Positions 9,569 to 19,112 of a stretch of DNA of 64,000 bases are shown piece after piece. Source of the stretch: JAAUQA01 sp036351435 (lineage in GTDB: Bacteria; Pseudomonadota; Gammaproteobacteria; Competibacterales; Competibacteraceae). Both the position numbers and the translations under genes were made by a program. Where the stretch lies: positions 1 through 64,000 of the forward strand of contig JAZBPA010000002.1 in NCBI GenBank assembly GCA_036351435.1, read 5' to 3'. The first letter of the stretch is position 1; each line of letters begins with the position of its first letter. A model generated the notes under the pieces. It saw only the letters and a program-made list of their open reading frames with translations. It searched no databases and was not told the origin of the DNA.

Positions 9569-11929
9569 ATGCTGACAAGAGCCATCCAACATCTCCCTAA
9601 TTATGTCTATCCGATTGATGAATGGCGACTGGTGGAGACCCGCTATTATCGGCGTCTCGTCGCCCAAACCGAGACCCTATTCGCTACGGCTAACGGCTAT
9701 CTCGGTATTCGTGGAGGAGCTGAAGAAGGCTCTCCGGTCGGTCGTAACGGAACATTTCTCAATGGTTTTCACGAAACTTGGCCGATTGTCTATGGCGAAA
9801 ATGCATTTGGCTTCGCCAAAACCGGCCAAACCCTGGTCAACGCCCCAGACGGTAAAATAATCCGGCTTTATATCGACGACGAGCCTTTGGATATCTCCAA
9901 GGTGAATCTGATTCATTATCAGCGCGTTCTGGATATGCGAGCCGGCACGCTGGATCGTGAAATCATCTGGGAAAAACATTCGGGCAAACGTATCCGCATT
10001 CGCTCTCGTCGCTTGGTGTCATTTGTCCACCGGCACTTGGCGGCGATTGCTTACGAAGTCGAGTTATTGAATGCCGATGCCCCGATCGTATTATCCTCTG
10101 AAGTCGTCTACAAGGAAGAAAACCAAGTCGAGGTCGGCGATCCCCGTGGGACCCGGGCTTTCAAAGAACGCATTTTGTTGCCGCAGGTACAAAAAGCCTA
10201 CGACGCACGGATTATTCTAAGTTATAAAACCCGTAACAGTGGCATGAGCTTGGCCTGTGGCATAGACCATCGGCTTGAAGCAAATGAACCACACACAGCG
10301 CAGGCCGAATGCACGGAAGATCACGGCCGGGTTCTTTATTCTGTTGAGGGCAAAGTCGGGCAGGTGGTGCGGTTGACCAAGGTGATGACCTATCATACCT
10401 CCCGCAGTGCCCCTGCCGTGGAGTTGTGTGAGCGCGCTGAGCGGGCGTTGGATCGCGGCTTGGCCCAGGGTTTTGACGCGTTGTTAGACATGCAGCAGGA
10501 TTATGTGGCGGAATTCTGGACTAAAAGCGATGTGCAAGTCCGGGGTGATCCCACTATTCAACAAGTGATCCGTTTTAACCTATTTCACATTCTGCAGGCA
10601 TCGGCCCGTGCGGAAAGTGTCGGTATTCCCGCCAAAGGACTGACGGGACATGGTTATGAGGGCCATTATTTTTGGGATACCGAGATCTATGTACTGCCGT
10701 TTCTAACCTATACCGAACCCCGGATTGCCCGGAATTTGCTGAAATTCCGTTACGGCATGTTAGATCAGGCCCGTGCCCGGGCTCGCCAAGTCAATCAGCG
10801 CGGGGCGCTATTCCCCTGGCGAACCGTCAATGGCGAAGAAGCGTCTGCTTACTATGCAGCCGGAACCGCTCAGTATCACATCAATGCTGACATTATTTAC
10901 GCGCTCAAAAAGTACGTGGAAATCAGCGGAGATGTCGAATTTCTGCACCGGGAAGGCGCTGAAATGTTGGTGGAAACCGCTCGGTTATGGCTCGATTTAG
11001 GATTTTATTCCCAAGAGCACGATGGCAAATTCTGTATTAACGGGGTAACCGGACCGGACGAGTATAATACCGTAGTCAACAATAATGCCTACACTAATCT
11101 GGTGGCGCGTGAAAATCTGTGGTACGCCGCAAGCACGATTGATTATCTTCGGCAGCATCAAATCGCCCGCTTTGCTGAATTAGTTCACGAGACACAGCTA
11201 GATTCAGCGGAAATCTCGCAATGGAAGCAGGCAGCAGATAATATGTATATTCCGTTCGCTGCCAAAACCGGCATTCATCTGCAAGATGATGAGTTTCTGG
11301 AGAAGAAGCCCTGGGATTTTGCCGGCACGCCACCCGACAAGTACCCGTTATTACTGCATTTCCATCCGTTGGTCATCTACCGCCATCAAGTGATCAAACA
11401 AGCCGATATTGTTCTTGCAATGCTATTGCTGGGCAATGAGTTTTCACTGGAGCAAAAACGCCGTAATTTTGATTTTTACGACCCCTTGACCACCGGTGAT
11501 TCCTCGCTGTCGGTGTCTATCCAGTGCATTATTGCTTATGAATTGGGGTATCTTGATAAAGCCCGTCAGTATCTTCGCTATGCCGCCCTCATGGATTTGG
11601 CCGATGTGGCAGCCAATGTCGATCAAGGGTGCCATATTGCCTGTATGGGCAGTACCTGGATGACGGCTGTGTATGGCGCGGCTGGAATGCGCGATTACGA
11701 TGGCAAGATTACCTTCGATCCGAAAATGGGTGGAGATGGTGAAGGACTCAAGGGATTGCGATTTCCACTGACCATTCGCGGCCAACAATTGATCGTGGAT
11801 ATCGACCGCGAAAAGAACAAGGTCACTTACTTTTTGCAACAGGGAGCGGGATTAGAAATATTCCACCAAGGCAAGGCGGTGCAGCTCAGCGAAGCGGTTG
11901 CCGTTGATTTACCGTTGCGGGTGAGTTGA
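9569..11929 (+). CDS. Glycoside hydrolase family 65 disaccharide phosphorylase
   Basis: Inverting phosphorylase family acting on maltose, trehalose or kojibiose with release of beta-glucose 1-phosphate. The 786-residue protein shows the family N-terminal beta-sandwich (TLFATANGYLGIRGG), the (alpha/alpha)6 barrel with GLTGHGYEGHYFWDTE, the catalytic segment NGVTGPDEYN (predicted general acid Glu498), and the C-terminal STWMTAVYGAAGMRDYDG segment. An in-frame TTG at 9524 could extend it by 15 residues; the ATG at 9569 is preferred, although its ribosome site is weak. No beta-phosphoglucomutase gene adjoins it, unlike many GH65 operons. The exact disaccharide cannot be told from sequence. Confidence 0.88.
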   Translation: MLTRAIQHLPNYVYPIDEWRLVETRYYRRLVAQTETLFATANGYLGIRGGAEEGSPVGRNGTFLNGFHETWPIVYGENAFGFAKTGQTLVNAPDGKIIRLYIDDEPLDISKVNLIHYQRVLDMRAGTLDREIIWEKHSGKRIRIRSRRLVSFVHRHLAAIAYEVELLNADAPIVLSSEVVYKEENQVEVGDPRGTRAFKERILLPQVQKAYDARIILSYKTRNSGMSLACGIDHRLEANEPHTAQAECTEDHGRVLYSVEGKVGQVVRLTKVMTYHTSRSAPAVELCERAERALDRGLAQGFDALLDMQQDYVAEFWTKSDVQVRGDPTIQQVIRFNLFHILQASARAESVGIPAKGLTGHGYEGHYFWDTEIYVLPFLTYTEPRIARNLLKFRYGMLDQARARARQVNQRGALFPWRTVNGEEASAYYAAGTAQYHINADIIYALKKYVEISGDVEFLHREGAEMLVETARLWLDLGFYSQEHDGKFCINGVTGPDEYNTVVNNNAYTNLVARENLWYAASTIDYLRQHQIARFAELVHETQLDSAEISQWKQAADNMYIPFAAKTGIHLQDDEFLEKKPWDFAGTPPDKYPLLLHFHPLVIYRHQVIKQADIVLAMLLLGNEFSLEQKRRNFDFYDPLTTGDSSLSVSIQCIIAYELGYLDKARQYLRYAALMDLADVAANVDQGCHIACMGSTWMTAVYGAAGMRDYDGKITFDPKMGGDGEGLKGLRFPLTIRGQQLIVDIDREKNKVTYFLQQGAGLEIFHQGKAVQLSEAVAVDLPLRVS

Positions 11930-11954
11930 CACTCCTAGGCAAATATATCGATCA

Positions 11955-12212
11955 ATGGCTATGTTCTGTACTGTTTACAAAAGTCCTAAGAAATCGGGTG
12001 CTTATCTGTACTTGGCCGACAAGGACGATTTTGCACCGGTGCCCGAGGTGTTGTTGACTATGTTGGGTAATCTCACTTACCTGATGGAGTTGGAATTGAA
12101 CCCGGAACGCAAGCTGGCTCAAGAGGACGTGCGCGAGGTGATACGCAGCTTGGAGGAACAAGGCTGGTTCTTGCAATTGCCCCGCCAAGACTACTGGACA
12201 CAGTCGCAGTAA
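11955..12212 (+). CDS. YcgL domain-containing protein
   Basis: An 85-residue member of the gammaproteobacterial YcgL family (small alpha/beta protein of unknown biochemical role). Family hallmarks are CTVYKSPKKSGAYLYL near the N-terminus and RKLAQEDVREVIRSLEEQGWFLQLP near the C-terminus. A second ATG two codons downstream could be the start. It follows the GH65 gene by 25 bases in the same direction, so co-transcription is possible, but no functional link is known. In other gammaproteobacteria it is often near rnd, which is not in the window. Confidence 0.85.
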   Translation: MAMFCTVYKSPKKSGAYLYLADKDDFAPVPEVLLTMLGNLTYLMELELNPERKLAQEDVREVIRSLEEQGWFLQLPRQDYWTQSQ

Positions 12213-12406
12213 CTTATCGACCTGGACGGGTTTATCAAAACACGCCGTGAATACTCCCTAGACTGTTGGCTAACGCTTCGCAGGAATTTTCTCTATCGGC
12301 AGTGGTCAAGGCATCGTTTACTATTCTATGCTTGTTAAACCCGTCACACATAGCAGTTAATCAATTTCGAATCCGCTCCAGTTCAGCTCCAACAGGCGAA
12401 TACACA

Positions 12407-13321
12407 ATGAAAGCACACTCGATTCTGGAAACTATTGGTAACACTCCCCACGTTAAGATCAATCGTTTGTTCGATAGTCGTATCGAAGTCTGGATGAAAC
12501 TCGAACGTGCCAATCCGGGTGCAAGCATCAAGGATAGAATTGCGCTGGCGATGATTGAGGCTGCTGAACAACAGGGGACTATTAATCAGGATACTGTGAT
12601 TATCGAGCCCACTTCGGGCAATACCGGTATCGGCCTGGCACTAGTCGCGGCTGCTAAAGGATACCGGCTGATCTTGACCATGCCTGAGTCGATGTCGTTG
12701 GAACGTAGGCGATATATGGCCGCATTAGGCGCGGAATTGGTGCTTACCCCGCGTGAGAAAGGGATGGGGGGTGCTATTGAAAAGGCCCAGGAACTGGCGA
12801 GTGAGACCGCTAATGCTTGGATTCCGCAACAATTTGAGAACTCGGCTAATGTTGACGTTCATCGACGCACCACGTCGCAAGAGATATTGGATGATTTCCC
12901 CGAGGGGCTTGATTATCTTATTACCGGCGTCGGTACCGGCGGGCATATCACCGGCTGTGCCGAAGTGCTTAAAGAACATTTCCCGCAACTCAAAGTGTTA
13001 GCAGTAGAACCAGAGGCTTCGCCAGTGCTCAGCGGCGGGCAAAAGGGCTTGCATCCTATCCAAGGCATTGGAGCTGGGTTCGTTCCGGCTATTATGCGCA
13101 CCGAATTATTGGATGGCGTTATTCAAGTCACGGCTGAGGATGCCTTTCGTTTCGCGGTGCGGTGCGTTCGTGAAGAAGGGATATTCATCGGCATCTCGTC
13201 GGGGGCCTCACTAGCTGCCGTTAATAAAGCATTACCTGATATTCCGGCAGGCAGCCGGGTGCTGACGTTTTGCTACGATACCGGAGAGCGTTATTTGTCT
13301 GTGCCAGGTTTGTTTGAATGA
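12407..13321 (+). CDS. cysK: Cysteine synthase A (O-acetylserine sulfhydrylase)
   Basis: PLP enzyme that makes L-cysteine from O-acetylserine and sulfide in the cytoplasm. The 304-residue protein has the PLP lysine in [19 protein letters not shown], the asparagine loop [48 protein letters not shown] and the phosphate-binding [10 protein letters not shown]. The start at 12407 gives the standard [19 protein letters not shown]-terminus; the reading frame is open about 140 bases further upstream but that extension does not look like the family. CysK is favoured over CysM by the [11 protein letters not shown] segment. The upstream gap of 194 bases holds nothing I recognise. Confidence 0.92.
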   Translation: MKAHSILETIGNTPHVKINRLFDSRIEVWMKLERANPGASIKDRIALAMIEAAEQQGTINQDTVIIEPTSGNTGIGLALVAAAKGYRLILTMPESMSLERRRYMAALGAELVLTPREKGMGGAIEKAQELASETANAWIPQQFENSANVDVHRRTTSQEILDDFPEGLDYLITGVGTGGHITGCAEVLKEHFPQLKVLAVEPEASPVLSGGQKGLHPIQGIGAGFVPAIMRTELLDGVIQVTAEDAFRFAVRCVREEGIFIGISSGASLAAVNKALPDIPAGSRVLTFCYDTGERYLSVPGLFE

Positions 13322-13495
13322 CATTCCAGACTGACTACCCAATATCATCAGCTCATTGAAGACCGGAGTGCATCGCGAAACAGCGCGATGCTCCGGCAGA
13401 CGCGCGAGCGTGTTAAACTGCTAGAACCTGTTCGCCTTGACGGGGTTTTTCTTGATTTAACGCGTGCGACGCCGCGATTTGACAGTGTCCTACTC

Positions 13496-14902
13496 ATGAA
13501 CCTACCGATATCGTTGAACCCTAGCCTGTTGCAGACCCGGTTTACGTTAGCAGCGGCTAAAGACTTATTGACGGAGCAATTGCGGCAGTGGGCTTTCGCT
13601 GGCCCAGAACCGGCTTCTGGGGGTAAACGTATTATCCGGCTGGAAGTTCCGATAATGGACTGTTCGCCGTTGCAGTGGTTGAGTTGGCAGAACCATCCCA
13701 CCCAGTTGTACTGGTCAAATCGCGATAATACCTTCGAAATGGCCGGTATCGGTATTGCTGATAAAATCCAGTGCGTCGGCAAACAACACTATGGCCAAGC
13801 ACTGTCGCAGATCCAGCATGTCCTCAGCGGACATGAAGGAAATGCACGGTATTACGGTGGAATGCGTTTTGATCCAGATGCTGCTGTCGATGAGCACTGG
13901 CGGTGTTACGGGACCTGTTTTTTTATACTGCCCCGTTGCGAGATAGTCTCCAATAGTGCCGGTAGTTATTTCGCCTGCAACCTGGTTATTGATGACTACA
14001 AGAAATTGCCGTGGGCTTGGGATGAATGGGCTGAGCTGCGCACGCAAGGCAAACACACTGATTGCAGCAACTCTGTTCCGCTACGACGTCACGATAATCC
14101 GGACAAAGCCCAGTGGGGACGCAATCTCGAAACTGCGCTGGCGATTATGAATAGCGGCGACATCGATAAAATTGTGCTTAGCCGGCGCACTACGCTGGAA
14201 TTCGAGACCCGCCCAAAATCGGCACTGCTATTACCGAGACTCAAGGAAATCGAGCCTGTTGCTTACCACTTTTACATTCAACCTCAACCGCAATATGCGT
14301 TCATCGGTGCTACTCCAGAGCGACTTTATAAACGGCGTGGCCGAGTGTTGCACAGCGAGGCGGTGGCCGGCACCTGTGCCCGAGGCAAGAACTTCCGCGA
14401 AGATGGGTTGTTAGGCGATACCTTGTTGCATTCCGATAAAGACTATCGGGAACACAAGATGGTGCGCGATGAAATTCAGGCCGTACTGCGTAACTATTGC
14501 CGGTCTGTCGAGATTGATACCGATCTACGCTTGTTAAAGCAATCCAAAGTCCAACACCTGTATTGTCGGATCAATGGGTGGTTGCAAGATGGTGTGACGG
14601 ACAACGAGTTATTGCAATCGCTTCATCCCACGCCGGCGGTCGGTGGGGTGCCCAGAGGCCGGGCAATGCAGGAAATCGCCCGGTTGGAGTCATTCGATCG
14701 AGGATGGTTTGCCGGTCCAGTGGGTTGGATCGGTCATGATGCCGCCGAATTCGCCGTTGGTATTCGTTCCGCTATTCTCAATGGCCAGTCGCTTAGCCTA
14801 TTTGCCGGCGCCGGCGTGGTACCCGGTTCCGTTGCTCAACTGGAGTGGGAAGAAATGGAGAACAAGATCGGAGTTTTTCTCAACGCCTTGGATATTCCCT
14901 AA
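13496..14902 (+). CDS. menF: Isochorismate synthase MenF
   Basis: Isomerises chorismate to isochorismate, the first committed step of menaquinone synthesis. The C-terminal chorismate-binding domain (about residues 210-465) shows DIDKIVLSRRTTLEF, the EAVAGTCARG motif, and the active-site block HPTPAVGGVPRGRA followed by DRGWFAGPVGWIG. The N-terminal half is the variable region of the family. The ATG at 13496 gives 468 residues; an ATG at 13388 would give 504. Neither has a convincing Shine-Dalgarno, so the start is uncertain. The stop lies one base before the menD start, making the operon explicit and the MenF call better than EntC. Confidence 0.9.
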   Translation: MNLPISLNPSLLQTRFTLAAAKDLLTEQLRQWAFAGPEPASGGKRIIRLEVPIMDCSPLQWLSWQNHPTQLYWSNRDNTFEMAGIGIADKIQCVGKQHYGQALSQIQHVLSGHEGNARYYGGMRFDPDAAVDEHWRCYGTCFFILPRCEIVSNSAGSYFACNLVIDDYKKLPWAWDEWAELRTQGKHTDCSNSVPLRRHDNPDKAQWGRNLETALAIMNSGDIDKIVLSRRTTLEFETRPKSALLLPRLKEIEPVAYHFYIQPQPQYAFIGATPERLYKRRGRVLHSEAVAGTCARGKNFREDGLLGDTLLHSDKDYREHKMVRDEIQAVLRNYCRSVEIDTDLRLLKQSKVQHLYCRINGWLQDGVTDNELLQSLHPTPAVGGVPRGRAMQEIARLESFDRGWFAGPVGWIGHDAAEFAVGIRSAILNGQSLSLFAGAGVVPGSVAQLEWEEMENKIGVFLNALDIP

Positions 14903-14903
14903 C

Positions 14904-16679
14904 GTGCTTTCCCGCGCTGTTCCGAATTACGAAAACCTCAACATTCTATGGGCATCGTTGCTAGTTGAAGAGTTACTAAGAAACGGCGTCGATTATTTTT
15001 GCCTGTCCCCCGGTTCTCGCTCGACACCACTAGCAGTAGCTGCCGCCCGTCATCCCAATGCTGTTAAGCGAATCATCCACGATGAACGGGGTGCCGCCTT
15101 CCATGCGCTGGGTTATGCGCGCGCGTCGGGTAAACCCGCGGTGCTGATTTGTACCTCCGGCACGGCGGTAGCTAACTACCTACCTGCGGTGATAGAAGCG
15201 GCGGTAGACCGGGTGCCTTTGCTGGTCATTTCCGCCGACCGGCCCCCAGAACTGCAAGAAACAGGCGCCAACCAGACCATCCGCCAAACTCATTTGTTCG
15301 GAGACTATACCAAATGGTATGGCGAATTGCCGTGTGCAGATACGGCGATACCGGCGCGAATGGTGTTGACCACAGTCGATCAGGCTGTGTATCGGGCGAA
15401 ATCTGTTCCTTCCGGCCCAGTTCATCTGAATTGCGCATTCCGAGAACCGCTTGCTCCCGAAAAAAAACCAATTGATGCTGAATACACCACAGACTTGCGC
15501 GCCTGGTTCGCAGACACTACTCCTTGGACTCAATACCAGGCACCCGTACGCCCCTTAGATAAGGCCGCGCTCAATCGGATTAGCACTATGTTGCAAGGGA
15601 CCACGCGCGGATTTATTGCGGTTGGGAGGCTGCATACGGCGGCGGAACGGACGGCAGTTGCGCATCTACTACAACGATTGCAGTGGCCGGTGTATGCCGA
15701 TATCGCCTCTGGGCTTCGACTCACCGCAATAGATGCGCCGCTGATTCCCTATGCCGATCAGTTATATCGCTCGCCTGAGTTGCAATCACTGGGACAACCG
15801 GAAATCGTATTGCATATCGGCGGACAATGCGTCTCGAAACGTTATTTGCAATTTGTCGAAACATTACCGGCGACGACCCAGTACCTGCTAGTCGACACCC
15901 ACCCCTGTCGTGATGATCCCGATCACCGAGTATCCTACCGGTTAGAAGCTGATATCGAGCCGTTCTGCCGAGCGTTAGGCGCAATGGTTGGCCATCTGGA
16001 ACCGCGCGAACTCTACACTTGGACTCAAGTGTTGCTGGACCAATCCGCGTTAGTTGAACATGCACTTGCGGAATTCATGGCGCCCCCTGACTTGAACGAA
16101 ATCGCTGTAGCCCGGTTGCTGGCCGATCATATCCCCGAGAATCACGGTCTATGGTTATCCAATAGCATGCCGGTTCGGGATATGGATATGTACGGCAAAC
16201 CGCAAACCCGTGCGGTGCGAGTCGGTGCGAATCGCGGGGCGAGCGGTATCGACGGTACAGTAGCCAGCGCCAGTGGTTTCGCCGCCGGTTTGCAACAACC
16301 GGTGACGCTGCTAATCGGCGATTTGGCGCTACTGCACGATCTCAATTCCCTACTGCTGGCACAGGCTGAGCGGATGACCATCGTAGTGATCAATAATGAT
16401 GGCGGCGGCATTTTTTCGTTCCTACCGATTGCTGGTTATGAGGATGTGTTCGAGGACTATTTTGCCACTCCGCATCAGTTGAGCTTTCAATCCGCAGCGA
16501 CATTGTTTTCCCTGCATTATTCGGCTCCACAAACTCGACAGGAATTCATTGCTGCATATCAAAAGGCGCTGACCAGTTCTCGTTCCACCTTGATTGAGGT
16601 GAGCACGGATCGACAGGATAATCTGGCCTGTCATCGACGGTTGCAAGGTATGATTGCAGCACACCTTAATCTTTCGTGA
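14904..16679 (+). CDS. menD: 2-succinyl-5-enolpyruvyl-6-hydroxy-3-cyclohexene-1-carboxylate synthase MenD
   Basis: Thiamine diphosphate enzyme that joins isochorismate and 2-oxoglutarate in menaquinone synthesis. The 591-residue product has the N-terminal pyrimidine domain (VDYFCLSPGSRSTPLAVA, IHDERGAAFHALGYAR, ICTSGTAVANYLPA) and the C-terminal ThDP/metal motif GDLALLHDLNSLL...VVINNDGGGIFSFLP. The GTG at 14904, one base after menF, is taken as the start because it places the typical N-terminus correctly; upstream codons in this frame overlap menF. The menC start overlaps its stop (GTGA), so menF, menD and menC appear translationally linked. Confidence 0.94.
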   Translation: MLSRAVPNYENLNILWASLLVEELLRNGVDYFCLSPGSRSTPLAVAAARHPNAVKRIIHDERGAAFHALGYARASGKPAVLICTSGTAVANYLPAVIEAAVDRVPLLVISADRPPELQETGANQTIRQTHLFGDYTKWYGELPCADTAIPARMVLTTVDQAVYRAKSVPSGPVHLNCAFREPLAPEKKPIDAEYTTDLRAWFADTTPWTQYQAPVRPLDKAALNRISTMLQGTTRGFIAVGRLHTAAERTAVAHLLQRLQWPVYADIASGLRLTAIDAPLIPYADQLYRSPELQSLGQPEIVLHIGGQCVSKRYLQFVETLPATTQYLLVDTHPCRDDPDHRVSYRLEADIEPFCRALGAMVGHLEPRELYTWTQVLLDQSALVEHALAEFMAPPDLNEIAVARLLADHIPENHGLWLSNSMPVRDMDMYGKPQTRAVRVGANRGASGIDGTVASASGFAAGLQQPVTLLIGDLALLHDLNSLLLAQAERMTIVVINNDGGGIFSFLPIAGYEDVFEDYFATPHQLSFQSAATLFSLHYSAPQTRQEFIAAYQKALTSSRSTLIEVSTDRQDNLACHRRLQGMIAAHLNLS

Positions 16680-17770
16680 CAACAACCCTCGCTGCTTGTC
16701 AGGCGTTTTTGTACGACTTGCCTTTAACGGCGCTCCTGCGACTTGGTAACCACAGCTTAACCCGTAGGCAAGGACTATTAGTTTGGCTCGAAGACCGCGC
16801 TGGTTGCTGGGGTTGTGGCGAAGTCGCGCCTCTACCGGGACTGCATCGAGAAGATTTAGCCCGCGCTTTGCAACAGCTCAAAGAACTGCGACCGGTGGTG
16901 TTGGGGCGAGAATTACCGGAACTGGTGTCAGATTGGCGCACTGTGTTGGCGCACTGGTTAGCCCCCTATGCAATGTGTCCTTCTTTACGTCATGGCTTGG
17001 AATCGGCACTGCTTGATTTATCGGCCTGCAGGCAAGGGAGAACGCTGGCAGGCGTTCTGCGTCCAGACGAATATCGTAAGGCGGTGAGCATTAATGGTTT
17101 GTTGGCGCGTGATGGGATCATTGAACAACACGCGGCTCAATTAGCCGGATATCCCGCTGTTAAGCTGAAGGTAGGTAATGATTCGCTGGAACAGGAGATC
17201 CATCGGGTTATAACTGCGCGCGCGATATTCGGAGATGCGATGGCATTAAGAGTGGATGCCAATCGGGCTTGGGATTTCGCTACCGCACTGGAATTCTGCC
17301 AAGCGGTAACCGCGTGTCGGCTCGATTATTTGGAAGAACCCCTGCGTGATCCGGCCCGTCTGGAGGAGTTAGGACGGCTCACCGGAGTCCCCATCGCCTT
17401 AGATGAAACACTTGCTGAATCGCGTTTTGAGTCGATCACCATTCCTTCTGGGGTCACCGCTTTGGTGTTGAAACCCACTGTGCTAGGTGGAGCCACCGCG
17501 ACAGCATGTTGGCTTGATATTGCCCGGCAGCATAGGTTAAAGGCGGTAATTACCAGTGTCTTCGAATCCGGGGTTGGCTTGGCCCATTTGGCCAATTGCG
17601 CAGCTGCTTTGCTGGAGACCGATACCCCACTCGGACTCGACACTTATCGTTGGTTAGGAGAGGATTTGCCCACAGTCCGATTTTCCGCAACACACGCAAA
17701 AATTGACGTAGATAACGTCTACTATCAGGCTCGACAGTTACGTACTGACTTACTCAGTAGGATGCTTTGA
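16676..17770 (+). CDS. menC: o-Succinylbenzoate synthase MenC
   Basis: Enolase-superfamily dehydratase that converts SHCHC to o-succinylbenzoate in the menaquinone pathway. Of the 364 residues, the C-terminal barrel shows the catalytic lysine pair in AVKLKVG, metal ligands in RVDANRAW, YLEEPL and ALDETL, and the second catalytic lysine in LVLKPTVLGG. It starts with GTG overlapping the menD stop. menB, menE and menA/menG are not in the window. Because MenC is similar to other enolase-superfamily members, the assignment leans on both motifs and operon position. Confidence 0.92.
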   Translation: MTTTLAACQAFLYDLPLTALLRLGNHSLTRRQGLLVWLEDRAGCWGCGEVAPLPGLHREDLARALQQLKELRPVVLGRELPELVSDWRTVLAHWLAPYAMCPSLRHGLESALLDLSACRQGRTLAGVLRPDEYRKAVSINGLLARDGIIEQHAAQLAGYPAVKLKVGNDSLEQEIHRVITARAIFGDAMALRVDANRAWDFATALEFCQAVTACRLDYLEEPLRDPARLEELGRLTGVPIALDETLAESRFESITIPSGVTALVLKPTVLGGATATACWLDIARQHRLKAVITSVFESGVGLAHLANCAAALLETDTPLGLDTYRWLGEDLPTVRFSATHAKIDVDNVYYQARQLRTDLLSRML

Positions 17771-17831
17771 AAGCAAAACCCCCGTTGATTTCACAATCAC
17801 TAACAGGTACCCGGGTTGCGAAATGTAACCC

Positions 17832-17842
17832 TTAACGGTTAA
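17832..17842. promoter_or_regulatory. Perfect palindrome upstream of gltS
   Basis: TTAAC-G-GTTAA is a perfect inverted repeat 45 bases before the gltS start. It is preceded by a looser repeat, GGGTT (17813-17817) and AACCC (17827-17831). Its spacing and symmetry fit an operator, but no regulator can be named, and short palindromes of this size can occur by chance. Confidence 0.25.
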
Positions 17843-17886
17843 ATATTTACCTCTTACCCCTATTCGTCCCTCGCTGGAAGCCCGCT

Positions 17887-19092
17887 ATGGAATCCATTGA
17901 AATCCGCCCCTTTGTTTCATTCACGCTCACCATCATCTTGCTTTTTATCGGCAAAGTCGCGTTGATGCGCTATGAAATTTTGCGTCGCTACAGTATTCCG
18001 GAACCGGTGGTCGGCGGTTTCCTCTGCGCTGCTGTGGTAGGAATCATTTATGTTCTGTTTGATGTACAGGTTAGCTTTAGCCTTGAAGTACGCGATTATT
18101 TGCTGCTGTATTTTTTCGCCGGCATCGGGCTGAAATCGGATATCCGTACCCTGCTATCCGGTGGTCGCCCGCTAGTGGTGCTCGTCGTATTGGCAGGAGT
18201 ATTTATCCTCTTACAAAACATTGTTGGTCTAGGTATCGCGGGTGCTTTTGGGATGGACCCGAAGGCCGGATTGATGGCCGGATCAGTTGCGTTGACCGGC
18301 GGTGTGGGTACCACGCTGGCTTGGGCACCCACTTTTGTAGATCAGTTGGGCATTAGCAATGCGTTAGAACTTGGCGTTGCCAGCAATACCGTGGGATTGA
18401 TCGGTGCCTGTGTGATCGGTGGACCGATCGCTATGCACCTGATCAAAAAGCATCACCTGACAACCGGCGGCGGTGAACAGCTGGATATTGGTATCAGCAA
18501 CAATGCACCCAATACTCCTGTGGATTCCTATGGCGTGCTGTGGGCTTGGCTTTGGCTCAATATTGCGCTGATCTTAGGTTACTTTATCGACCAAGGCCTG
18601 AAGGGAGCGGGTGCCCAGCTGCCGCTGTTCGTATCCTGCCTAATGGCCGGTATAGCGATCAGTAACATTAAAACGCTACTGCCGAGCGTGCGGGAGATTT
18701 CTTGGCCGGGACAGGAACAGGGCTTGGCACTGATTTCTGATATCTGCCTGGGCATGTTCCTGACTATGGCGTTGATGAGCCTCAAGATCTGGGAATTGCA
18801 GGGTATGTTGCTGTTTCTGGGCGTGGTGATGGCGTTACAAGTCATCCTGTCCGTTGCTTACACGGTACTGGTTGTATTCCGCGCTATGGGCAAGGATTAT
18901 GAAGCGGCAGTGATGTGCGCCGGGTTTGGTGGTATTACGCTGGGATCGACGGCTACAGCGATCGTCAATATGACCGCTGTGGCCAAGCAATACGGTGCGG
19001 CACATCGTGCCTTTATCGTGGTGCCACTAGTCTGTGGCTTCTTCATTGACCTGATTAATGCGTTGCTGATTAACTTTTTTGTCGGGCTATAG
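17887..19092 (+). CDS. gltS: Sodium/glutamate symporter GltS
   Basis: Inner-membrane carrier importing glutamate with sodium. The 401-residue protein is almost wholly hydrophobic with about ten predicted membrane segments. Family features are the opening IEIRPFVSFTLTIILLFIGK, RYSIPEPVVGGFL, the GGVGTTLAWAPTF re-entrant loop, the inverted-repeat counterpart GFGGITLGSTATAIVNM and the C-terminal VVPLVCGFFIDLINALLI. Length agrees with E. coli GltS. It is monocistronic: menC ends 116 bases upstream and a convergent gene begins 20 bases downstream. Confidence 0.93.
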   Translation: MESIEIRPFVSFTLTIILLFIGKVALMRYEILRRYSIPEPVVGGFLCAAVVGIIYVLFDVQVSFSLEVRDYLLLYFFAGIGLKSDIRTLLSGGRPLVVLVVLAGVFILLQNIVGLGIAGAFGMDPKAGLMAGSVALTGGVGTTLAWAPTFVDQLGISNALELGVASNTVGLIGACVIGGPIAMHLIKKHHLTTGGGEQLDIGISNNAPNTPVDSYGVLWAWLWLNIALILGYFIDQGLKGAGAQLPLFVSCLMAGIAISNIKTLLPSVREISWPGQEQGLALISDICLGMFLTMALMSLKIWELQGMLLFLGVVMALQVILSVAYTVLVVFRAMGKDYEAAVMCAGFGGITLGSTATAIVNMTAVAKQYGAAHRAFIVVPLVCGFFIDLINALLINFFVGL

Positions 19093-19112
19093 TTTCACTA
19101 AGTCCTGCGCGG

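Noticed and set aside
12266..12406. Extended N-terminus of cysteine synthase
   Set aside because: The 47 upstream residues do not resemble the family, and the ATG at 12407 gives the standard start.
14643..14903. Extended N-terminus of menD inside menF
   Set aside because: The homologous part of MenD starts at the GTG at 14904; the extension merely reads menF in another frame.
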